Shown: one piece after another, positions 1-5,443 of the stretch
Layout of the letters: every line of letters begins with the position of its first letter
Numbering within the stretch: position 1 is the stretch's first letter
Origin: JAGVMG01 sp964461105
Lineage (GTDB): Bacteria; Chlamydiota; Chlamydiia; Chlamydiales; Rhabdochlamydiaceae
Assembly: GCA_964461105.1 (NCBI GenBank)
Contig: CAYWSY010000102.1
Span: 1-6,823 of the forward strand
Direction of reading: 5' to 3'
DNA: 6,823 nt
Translations under genes and position numbers: made by a program
The notes under the pieces: generated by a model
Seen by the model: the letters and a program-made list of their open reading frames with translations, nothing else
Told to the model about the DNA's origin: nothing
Database searches by the model: none

Positions 1-634
1 GGCAATCGTCAGCCATATCACACAACTCGGCGAACAACCCGCACTCAATGCCATTCCACCCGTGCTCAAAAATAACAAAGAAACTCCTCTCTTTAAAGAC
101 GCCGATCTTGAAACAGCACAAACCCATTTCGCCTTAGGGCTTCAAGAATTGGGCATCCATGCGTCTGAATTTCCAGAAATTTCCTATTTTTATTCTGCAA
201 CAGATCTTCACGATAAATTGGCTCAAGAGATCCAACAACAATGGCAAAAAGCATTTGGAATTAAAATTACCCTTCAGAGCTACGATTCAAAAATTCTCAT
301 GAGCAAACTCATCGCCAAAGATTTTTCTGTAGCGCAAACCGTCTGGATCGCCCAATTCCAAGACCCCTTCAATATTCTAGAGAGATTCAAATGCAAAGAT
401 CATAGCAAAAACTACTGCGCTTGGGAGCATCCTGAATTTATTCGCCTCCTTAACAAATCTGGAACAGAAACTGGACTCATGCGTCTTTCAACATTAGAGC
501 AAGCTGAAGCCCTTTTCATCGATGAAATGCCAGTTGCTCCTATTTTTCATTGGCAACATGCTTTCCTCGTTCAACCCGAACTTAGCAACCTCAAGATTTG
601 TACGTCAGGGTCCCTCTACTATTCAGGCACATAA
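1..634 (+). CDS. Oligopeptide ABC transporter solute-binding protein OppA-like, C-terminal part (5' truncated by window)
   Basis: The reading frame is already open at base 2 with no stop before 632-634, so the window starts inside the gene. About 210 C-terminal residues are visible. The family (SBP_bac_5, OppA/DppA) captures oligopeptides in the periplasm and passes them to the OppBCDF permease. Seen here: the second-lobe signature WIAQFQDPFNIL encoded at about 344-379, which matches the usual 'GW.aDY.DP..fL' stretch, and near the end EALFIDEMPVAPIFHWQHAFLV, the standard 'A...L..EMPviPlyy' segment before the C terminus. The final residues GSLYYSGT also fit the family ending. The GTG at 62 is an internal valine, not a start. 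The glycosyltransferase-like gene begins one base after the stop, so the two are probably co-transcribed. No permease or ATPase genes follow, as is common for stand-alone chlamydial OppA paralogues. Fold assignment is firm; peptide specificity is not readable. Confidence 0.85.
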   Translation, partial: AIVSHITQLGEQPALNAIPPVLKNNKETPLFKDADLETAQTHFALGLQELGIHASEFPEISYFYSATDLHDKLAQEIQQQWQKAFGIKITLQSYDSKILMSKLIAKDFSVAQTVWIAQFQDPFNILERFKCKDHSKNYCAWEHPEFIRLLNKSGTETGLMRLSTLEQAEALFIDEMPVAPIFHWQHAFLVQPELSNLKICTSGSLYYSGT

Positions 635-635
635 C

Positions 636-2027
636 ATGATCTCCGATTTCCATTCAGAACTTACCACGTTCATACAAGAACATCCTCAGTACCTTCCCTC
701 TATTGATCGAGCGCTCACACATCTCTACGCTCCATTTAGTCCTCCTCAAGAAACCTCTCTTGTCCTCTTCACGTGGGTGATCGCCGATGGCCTGGGCGAT
801 TTTTATGCACAACAAGAAGCTACCAGAGTGCTAAAGCAAGCATTTCCAAAACTCAAGATCACTGTGGTCACCCTCGCTCATCACAGTAAACCATTGCCTG
901 AAACTTCCACTCATTACGTCATTCGCTACACAGGCAAGCTCAATCAGCCTATCATCTATGAAGCTTTCTCTGAATCTCTCCAAACGCTTCTACGGACCGC
1001 CGATTTGATCGTACAATTTCCCACTGTTTTTTTTGATCTACACAGATACGCTCATCCCGATCAAATCTCATCTATCGGAGAGCACAGCAGCACCCTATCG
1101 GCCCATTATCATCCCGAGACAGGAGGAGGAAGCATGGGCCTCCGGGCCTCTGAAAAAGGGATCTTCTGCAAACAACTTCCCATTCCAGATCCTCAAACCA
1201 TTCGGATGTTACATCCCGAACTAGACAATGACACTGTTCTTCACACCCATACCTTTAATTGCGCATACACCAAAACGGTAAAAGGAACCTATCTCTATCT
1301 ACTCAGCCTGATTGCCGCACTAAAACCCTATTCCAAAGACTGCGCCATTTGTTTCATCAACATCCCCTGGCTCAAACAACTCCTTGAAATTAAATTTTCT
1401 CACCCCTTGAGCGCTGGAGTGCAATTCTTAAATGCATGCGGCATTAAAGAGATCCAAATCCTCTCAAAAAGAGAAACAGAAGTCCTCACATTTAATCCAA
1501 CAGGAAAAACAATACGAATCATCGAAGCCTCGCAGCTTTCTCAAACACAAGTCACCTCTCTTTTTTCCCTGTCTGACACCCTTATAGGCTGTACCGGAGA
1601 TCAATCGATCTTAGAAGCGATTGCAACAGGAACTCCCTTTTTTTACGATCCACCCCCTTTAAAACGCCCATTCTTAAATGACTTGAAAGCTCTTGCTGAA
1701 GACAGAATCTCTTCCGAATTAACCCAGTTTTTTAATCTCTGTCTCATGCCGAATGACTCTGAAGAATCGATCGCAACCCATTTGGCACACCGATTGCAGA
1801 AGGCTAAACACGATTTTCTTAAACTTAAAACCATCCTCCATGCAGAATATGACTTCGGGCCTTTCCTCATCAACCACGTTAAACGTAAGCTCCTCCTTCG
1901 GAAACATCCTCAACTCAAATCATTTGAACAAGAGCAATTGATCGCCTGTGCACAAGGAAAGCAAAGTGAAAAAATAACTCTTGAAAACATCAGGAATTGT
2001 CTTAAAAACCACTATGGCTCACAATAG
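636..2027 (+). CDS. Putative GT-B-like glycosyltransferase, 463 aa
   Basis: I chose ATG 636, one base after the oppA stop, with a weak AGG 8 nt upstream. A longer in-frame reading from 522 would overlap the conserved oppA C terminus by 113 bases. Two regions suggest a GT-B fold. Near the N terminus, WVIADGLGDFYAQQEA (residues 47-62) resembles the glycine-rich acceptor-side loop of family-9-type or EarP-like transferases. Near the C terminus, LSDTLIGCTGDQSILEA (312-328), followed by a Gly-x-Pro-Phe-Phe-Tyr step, resembles the donor-binding 'D..S..EA...G.P' segment. A central Gly-Gly-Gly-Ser-Met-Gly-Leu-Arg stretch (163-170) looks like a conserved loop. There is no signal peptide or membrane segment, so it is presumably cytosolic or a secreted effector. 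Donor and acceptor are unknown. It is probably co-transcribed with oppA and the kinase-like gene. The fold is inferred from motif resemblance only; another Rossmann-type enzyme is possible. Confidence 0.6.
   Translation: MISDFHSELTTFIQEHPQYLPSIDRALTHLYAPFSPPQETSLVLFTWVIADGLGDFYAQQEATRVLKQAFPKLKITVVTLAHHSKPLPETSTHYVIRYTGKLNQPIIYEAFSESLQTLLRTADLIVQFPTVFFDLHRYAHPDQISSIGEHSSTLSAHYHPETGGGSMGLRASEKGIFCKQLPIPDPQTIRMLHPELDNDTVLHTHTFNCAYTKTVKGTYLYLLSLIAALKPYSKDCAICFINIPWLKQLLEIKFSHPLSAGVQFLNACGIKEIQILSKRETEVLTFNPTGKTIRIIEASQLSQTQVTSLFSLSDTLIGCTGDQSILEAIATGTPFFYDPPPLKRPFLNDLKALAEDRISSELTQFFNLCLMPNDSEESIATHLAHRLQKAKHDFLKLKTILHAEYDFGPFLINHVKRKLLLRKHPQLKSFEQEQLIACAQGKQSEKITLENIRNCLKNHYGSQ
1121..1136 (+). 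promoter_or_regulatory. Strong in-frame internal Shine-Dalgarno plus ATG
   Basis: AGGAGGAGGA lies at 1121-1130 and is followed by AGC and an ATG at 1134, in the same frame as the glycosyltransferase-like gene (Met167). The spacing (4 or 7 nt depending on which GGAGG pairs) is ideal. This is a much better ribosome site than the one at the annotated start (636). Initiation here would give a 297-residue C-terminal product carrying the putative donor-binding half. The same bases encode the Gly-Gly-Gly-Ser loop, so the match may be a by-product of glycine codons. Confidence 0.3.
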
Positions 2028-2031
2028 GTAT

Positions 2032-2919
2032 ATGATTAGAAAACATCACTCTTTTTATATTGCTCTTGCAACACTGACACTGTGCCTCTGCTTCGTTGAC
2101 CGCTATTTTTTTAAACTCAACGACGGATTTTGCATTCGCACCATTTTAGGCACCATCCATCCCGACCAAGAACGTGAAACCTCATTTCCTCCTGCTGTCA
2201 ATCTCGACTCCGTTTTCAACCAAGAATACCACTATCTTGCTAAAGGACATCAATCGTACGCCTTTATCAGCCAAGACCAAAACTACGTCCTCAAATTTTA
2301 CCGTTTTCCTTCCCATTTGCGCCTTTTTCCCTGGCTCAATCATCCGCTTTCTTCAAGACTCAGCTCGCGCCGTCAGCAGATCATGGAATACAACCTCGAA
2401 AAGCTCGATATGACTTTCAACAGCTATAAAATAGCCTTTGAAGAACTCCAAAGGGAAACAGGAACTCTGTGGATCCATCTCACTCCCAAAGGAAATTGGA
2501 ATCAAACCGTCACCTTAATAGACAAAACAGGCAATCGCTATACACTCCCCATTGATCCTCTCTGTTTTATTGTCCAAAAAAAAGCTGAACTCATTTTTCC
2601 AGCTCTCGAAAAAATGGTGAACAATCACGATCTTAAAGGTGCTCAAATGATGATCGATTCGATCATAGATTTAATCGCCACCCAATGCCGTAAAGGGATC
2701 AAAAATAGTGACCCCATTTTAGAGAAAAATTATGGATGGGATGGAACTCGAGCACTTAGCATCGACATTGGCCGTTTTGTCTCAGACATGCGACAAAGCA
2801 ATCATTTTATTTACTCTCAAGAAATCCTTGACACCACACATTCCTTGGCAAGTTGGTTAGAAAACAATGAGCCACAGCTCTTTAGTTATTACAAAGAAAA
2901 AATTGAGAGCATTAGATAA
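2032..2919 (+). CDS. Membrane-anchored protein with divergent protein-kinase-like fold, 295 aa
   Basis: ATG 2032 is taken as the start: it lies 4 bases after the upstream stop (TAG 2025-2027) and has AGG 3 nt before it. ATG 2014, in a 14-base overlap with the upstream gene, and TTG 1981 are in-frame alternatives. Residues 7-27 form one hydrophobic segment with basic residues before it, so the bulk probably lies outside the inner membrane, or the protein is exported. The body reads like a eukaryotic-type kinase fold: LAKGHQSYAFIS (69-80) as a degenerate glycine loop, YVLKFYR (85-91) with K88 as the VAIK-type lysine, CFIVQKKAE (178-186) as hinge, KNSDPILEKN (224-233) in the catalytic-loop position, and SIDIGRF (243-249) with D245 in the DFG position. 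The canonical HRD is absent, so activity is uncertain and it may be a pseudokinase. Likely the last gene of the oppA-led unit. Family membership is inferred from motif order only. Confidence 0.65.
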   Translation: MIRKHHSFYIALATLTLCLCFVDRYFFKLNDGFCIRTILGTIHPDQERETSFPPAVNLDSVFNQEYHYLAKGHQSYAFISQDQNYVLKFYRFPSHLRLFPWLNHPLSSRLSSRRQQIMEYNLEKLDMTFNSYKIAFEELQRETGTLWIHLTPKGNWNQTVTLIDKTGNRYTLPIDPLCFIVQKKAELIFPALEKMVNNHDLKGAQMMIDSIIDLIATQCRKGIKNSDPILEKNYGWDGTRALSIDIGRFVSDMRQSNHFIYSQEILDTTHSLASWLENNEPQLFSYYKEKIESIR

Positions 2920-2928
2920 ACAAAACCA

Positions 2929-2947
2929 TTTTAATTGATAATTAAAA
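2929..2947. repeat. Perfect AT-only palindrome, 8-bp arms with 3-base centre
   Basis: TTTTAATT (2929-2936), GAT, then AATTAAAA (2940-2947) is an exact inverted repeat ten bases after the kinase-like stop. It has no G or C in the arms and no T-run beyond it, so it does not resemble a Rho-independent terminator. It overlaps the candidate -35 box of the next gene, which would suit an operator or an UP-like AT element. Chance occurrence in AT-rich intergenic DNA cannot be excluded. Confidence 0.4.
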
Positions 2948-2963
2948 CGAATTAGAGCATGAT
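2935..2963 (+). promoter_or_regulatory. Candidate sigma-70-type promoter for the small secreted protein
   Basis: TTGATA (2935-2940, five of six to TTGACA) and CATGAT (2958-2963, four of six to TATAAT) are separated by 17 bases. Transcription would begin near 2970, leaving a leader of about 20 bases containing the Shine-Dalgarno at 2981. The -10 is mediocre. Chlamydial promoters often deviate from consensus, so this is plausible but unproven. Confidence 0.35.
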
Positions 2964-2980
2964 GTGTAGAAAAATCATAT

Positions 2981-2987
2981 GAGGTGA
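2981..2987 (+). promoter_or_regulatory. Strong Shine-Dalgarno GAGGTGA before tandem ATG codons
   Basis: GAGGTGA can pair over seven bases with the usual 16S 3' tail. It stands before two adjacent ATGs at 2989 and 2992. Measured from the GAGG core the gaps are 4 and 7 bases, so the second ATG is the better placed of the two. It is the best start-adjacent ribosome site in the window and suggests high translation of the small secreted protein. Confidence 0.65.
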
Positions 2988-2988
2988 A

Positions 2989-3372
2989 ATGATGTGTACA
3001 GTTCTTAAAACATTGCTCCTAGGAGCCCTGCTTACATTCTCTATTGAGCCCCTATCCGCTGAAGACCCACAAGCCGCGCCCACCGTTGTGACCATCTCAT
3101 CAGAGGCACCTGATGAACAGCCGAAAACACAAAAGCTCATCCACGTCAAGAGCAACTTTACCTTAGTAGAATTCATCGGCCAAGACACTGTCTTTCACGA
3201 TCGAATCCTTGAAAAAGAGATGACAGAAAGGGGAGTTCTGATCCCTCCTGCACTACGTGGCCTCTACAATGGAAAAGAAGCAATCCGCCTGGGCGAAGAA
3301 GAGTTTCAACGTGCCTTTAAGGAGATTTTCTCCATAAATATCTTTGACTCGAGCAATTACGCCTGGGAATAA
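2989..3372 (+). CDS. Small secreted protein of unknown function, 126-127 aa
   Basis: The start is ATG 2989 or, better spaced to the Shine-Dalgarno, ATG 2992. The N terminus is a clear Sec signal peptide: a Lys after the start, a hydrophobic core LLLGALLTF, and a likely cleavage after Leu-Ser-Ala at residue 23 (counting from 2992), leaving a mature chain of about 103 residues. A Pro/Ala/Glu-rich linker follows, then a compact, charged domain that includes LVEFIGQDTVFHDRILEKEM and GEEEFQRAFKEIF. There is no further membrane segment, no lipobox, and only one cysteine (in the leader). I do not recognise the family. It has its own candidate promoter, so it is probably expressed separately from the oppA unit. 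Its last 16 bases overlap the end of the convergent phosphoribosyltransferase gene. A periplasmic or secreted location is inferred from the leader. Confidence 0.75.
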   Translation: MMCTVLKTLLLGALLTFSIEPLSAEDPQAAPTVVTISSEAPDEQPKTQKLIHVKSNFTLVEFIGQDTVFHDRILEKEMTERGVLIPPALRGLYNGKEAIRLGEEEFQRAFKEIFSINIFDSSNYAWE

Positions 3373-4001
3373 TCAGACCTTAAAAGAGCCACAATCTCTT
3401 CATCTGTTGTCTGACCAAATAACTCATAAAATTCCCCTACCGCCTCAAAAGCATCAGGGCTGTACAGACAGACAACTGTTTCAACCTCAGGCATCAGTTG
3501 GCTCAGCGCCTGTGGAGCTGCCACGGGAACTGCCAATACAATCTCTTTTGCACTTTGAGACCTCACCGATTGGATTGCCGCATGGGCACTTGCTCCCGTT
3601 GCAATCCCATCATCGACAAGGATAACCACTTTTCCGGATAAATTTGGAGCTTTTGTTATTCCTCGATATAAAGCTAATCTTGCCTGAAGATTTTTTTTCT
3701 GTATGGCAACCTCATGCTGAAGCGCGTCAGGAGAAACTCCCAAATAAGCAATGAGCTCCCGATTAAAGACCCCCTCACCCGATTCTCCAATCGCTCCGAT
3801 AGCCAACTCAGGATTTCCTGGAGCCCCAATCTTGCGCACAACAATCACATTTAAAGGAACATGCAACCTACGCGCCACTTCCGCAGCGACAATCACCCCT
3901 CCACGGGCAAGCCCAAGCACAATCACATCCGGCCTTTTAAAATAGCCCAGCAGTTTCTGGGCTAATTGACATCCTGCATCTAATCGATCTTTAAAATGCA
4001 T
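3357..4001 (-). CDS. Phosphoribosyltransferase family protein (COG1926 type), 214 aa
   Basis: A type I PRTase-fold protein. The PRPP-binding signature VVILVDDGIATGASA (residues 125-139) has the two adjacent acidic residues D130-D131 followed by the Gly-x-Ala-Thr-Gly loop. The N-terminal part is typical of the COG1926 branch: FKDRLDAG (3-10), DVIVLGLARGGVIVAAEVA (25-43), VRKIGAPGNPELAIGAIGE (55-73). Length is that of a stand-alone member. The nucleobase substrate of this family is not established, and some members may be regulatory rather than salvage enzymes. No signal peptide, so cytosolic, unlike the two genes before it. The start ATG 4001 directly abuts the stop of the SAM decarboxylase gene with zero spacing, so translational coupling is likely; only a weak GGA or a distant AGAGG precedes it. 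The gene ends inside the convergent small secreted protein gene. Confidence 0.88.
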   Translation of the reverse strand: MHFKDRLDAGCQLAQKLLGYFKRPDVIVLGLARGGVIVAAEVARRLHVPLNVIVVRKIGAPGNPELAIGAIGESGEGVFNRELIAYLGVSPDALQHEVAIQKKNLQARLALYRGITKAPNLSGKVVILVDDGIATGASAHAAIQSVRSQSAKEIVLAVPVAAPQALSQLMPEVETVVCLYSPDAFEAVGEFYELFGQTTDEEIVALLRSDYSQA

Positions 4002-4454
4002 TTAAGGATCCATAACCTCTTCATTGCGCAATAAAATACGCTGCCCAATTTTTTTAGGCTTCAAATAGTCTTGTAAAACAGCATCAAATTTTTCTGCAGA
4101 GCATTTGTCACCGCAAGTAAACAAATCGACAAAACACGCCCGATGTTCAGGATAAGTATGAATACTTGCATGGCTCTCTGAGAGTAAAACCACCATGGTC
4201 ATCCCATTCGGAGGAAAAATGTAGTGCGATGACTGCAAGACAGTAGCACCACATTCAACAACTGCGCGTTGCATCGCATCGTAGAGCCCATCTACATCTT
4301 CCAGTGCATTAGAATCACATTCACAATAACTTGCTAAAAAATGCACCCCCTTAAAATGGTAGATCTCAGTCTCTTCAACACCCAACTCTTGAGCGGAAAG
4401 GCCAGCACAAATCAGGCAAGCGACTGATAAAAAAATGAAACGCAATAGAGACAT
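4002..4454 (-). CDS. speD: SpeD-family S-adenosylmethionine decarboxylase proenzyme with N-terminal signal peptide, 150 aa
   Basis: Class 1B AdoMet decarboxylases cleave themselves to form a pyruvoyl cofactor and make decarboxylated SAM for spermidine synthesis. The hallmark SESHASIHTYPE is at 92-103, with E93/S94 as the self-cleavage site. H99 and C114 (in FTCGD) fall 5 and 20 residues after the serine, the same spacing as S63, H68 and C83 of the Thermotoga maritima enzyme. The catalytic domain starts near G36 (GVHFLASYCECD). Unusually, some 31 extra N-terminal residues form a good Sec leader: R5, hydrophobic 6-19, likely cleavage after A21 (GLSA/QE). No nearer in-frame ATG/GTG start exists to remove it. 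AGGAG lies 14 bases before the ATG, a long spacing. It follows the methyltransferase gene by 19 bases and abuts the PRTase gene, so the three form an operon. No spermidine synthase gene is nearby. SpeD relatives that decarboxylate ornithine or arginine exist, so the substrate is not certain. Confidence 0.88.
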   Translation of the reverse strand: MSLLRFIFLSVACLICAGLSAQELGVEETEIYHFKGVHFLASYCECDSNALEDVDGLYDAMQRAVVECGATVLQSSHYIFPPNGMTMVVLLSESHASIHTYPEHRACFVDLFTCGDKCSAEKFDAVLQDYLKPKKIGQRILLRNEEVMDP

Positions 4455-4473
4455 AGTATCGTCAAAAGCTCCT

Positions 4474-5313
4474 TTATTTAATTGTCCAATAGAGTTGATA
4501 ATTTCCTCTCCCCCCTTTAATTAGGGAAATTTCTTTTCCTTGATTCGCTAGCCGCCGTTCAATTAAGTCAGGGCCAAGTGAAGATACCCCAAAATGTTGC
4601 GGCACTACATATCCCCAAATACATCCCGTATCCACATGCTTGAAGATTTGATCGATGAGTCGCAGCTGCTCTTCTTTGCATAATTCAGAAAATTGCCCTT
4701 CGCTTACCACACAATCATAACCCTGGTTCGAAAGCTGCTGCCAAGTACAAAAAGTCACACCAGATATACCTAAGCGATTTAAATAACTGCGCGCAAGATC
4801 AATTTGAGGTTGAAAATCCACAATAGTATAGCTTTGAAAAACATGAAGATCGCTTAAGATCTTGCATAAACCACCATATCCAGCGCCAACCTGTAAAATC
4901 TTTTTTCCTGACAGATCTCCCAATTCCCGTTGTGCGCGCACGGCCATTTCCACGTAAGACAACGTCGTCGGAGAAAACACGCCCCACTTCCCATAATCGT
5001 AGACACGGGGAGCTCCTAATTGGTCATTTTCTCGAAACTGTTCACAATGTTGAGCAAACTCTGGCCATTCGCGCTCAATAGCTATCAATGACAGGGCCCC
5101 TTCATCAAACGAACGCCGCTCACAGATAAGCGTAAAAAAAGGGTCCGTCTTAAAAGAATTAAATGTTTCTTCGTCCTGTGCTGCGCGGGAGCAGATTTCA
5201 GAAAAACAGGGTTGATCGTAAATTGCACGCAATCGCACTGCTGCGGGATGTTTTTTCTGACATCCATAAGTCAATAAGGATAGGGCGATAACCCACAGAA
5301 AAAAAACTTTCAT
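4474..5313 (-). CDS. Exported/lipoprotein-like sugar O-methyltransferase-family protein (NanM type), 279 aa
   Basis: ATG 5313 is preferred; a TTG at 5322 is in frame and would add three residues. Residues 1-17 form a hydrophobic leader ending LLTYGC, with C18 at the usual lipoprotein position. The lipobox is non-canonical (T-Y-G-C, where -3 is normally Leu/Val/Ile), so this could be a lipoprotein or a plain anchor. The C-terminal half is a Rossmann methyltransferase: a SPTTLSYVEMA lead-in (114-124), motif I KKILQVGAGYGGL (137-149), motif II acidic residue in TIVDFQPQ (D166), YDCVVSEGQFSE (199-210) as motif IV. The Gly-Tyr-Gly-Gly arrangement and the following 'DfqpqidLARSYL' resemble the putative sugar O-methyltransferase family TIGR04371. 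The acidic residue usual just before motif I is Gln141. Residues 30-110 form a predicted helical N-terminal domain I do not recognise. Ribosome site is weak. First gene of the operon with the SAM decarboxylase and PRTase. The acceptor is unknown. Confidence 0.75.
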   Translation of the reverse strand: MKVFFLWVIALSLLTYGCQKKHPAAVRLRAIYDQPCFSEICSRAAQDEETFNSFKTDPFFTLICERRSFDEGALSLIAIEREWPEFAQHCEQFRENDQLGAPRVYDYGKWGVFSPTTLSYVEMAVRAQRELGDLSGKKILQVGAGYGGLCKILSDLHVFQSYTIVDFQPQIDLARSYLNRLGISGVTFCTWQQLSNQGYDCVVSEGQFSELCKEEQLRLIDQIFKHVDTGCIWGYVVPQHFGVSSLGPDLIERRLANQGKEISLIKGGRGNYQLYWTIK

Positions 5314-5443
5314 TCGAACCAAAATAGTATTTGTAATTGTTTACGATGATACCTAATGTCAGAATTTCTCAACATCCTAATTTAAGAGTCGGTATAGAAA
5401 AAAAAGCACTCTCTAACTATGATGAAATGAAGAGGGAGTCTTC
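5314..5443. promoter_or_regulatory. Divergent promoter region
   Basis: This 130-base gap separates two divergent genes and must hold both promoters. Leftward: TTGAGA (complement of 5367-5372) and TATCAT (complement of 5346-5351), each five of six to consensus but with a short 15-base spacer. Rightward: TCAACA (5369-5374) with TATAGA (5393-5398) at 18 bases, or a lone TATGAT at 5418-5423. The two candidate -35 boxes overlap, so the transcription units could compete or share control. No clear operator palindrome was found. Box assignments are tentative; the presence of promoters here follows from the layout. Confidence 0.45.
5431..5438 (+). promoter_or_regulatory. Shine-Dalgarno AGAGGGAG
   Basis: AGAGGGAG ends five bases before ATG 5444, a good spacing. 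It fixes the start of the membrane-anchored gene. Confidence 0.6.

Noticed and set aside
522..635. Upstream in-frame extension of the glycosyltransferase-like gene from ATG 522
   Set aside because: It would overlap the conserved OppA C terminus by 113 bases; the 38 extra residues show no family resemblance, and ATG 636 directly follows the oppA stop.
2929..2947. Intrinsic terminator after the kinase-like gene
   Set aside because: The inverted repeat has AT-only arms, a three-base loop and no T-tract after it, so the hairpin would be too weak.
2959..2982. Seven-codon leader peptide before the small secreted protein
   Set aside because: No Shine-Dalgarno precedes it, and it overlaps the likely -10 box, so it may not be transcribed in full.
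2952..3188. Open frame of 78 codons on the - strand
   Set aside because: Antisense to the small secreted protein and its promoter, with no ribosome site.
4392..4454. Lipobox in the SAM decarboxylase leader (Cys13 or Cys16)
   Set aside because: The residues before each Cys (S-V-A and C-L-I) do not fit a lipobox, and a signal peptidase I site after Ala21 fits better.
5320..5322. TTG 5322 as start of the methyltransferase-like gene
   Set aside because: ATG 5313 lies three codons downstream and gives a normal leader; neither has a good ribosome site, so ATG is preferred.
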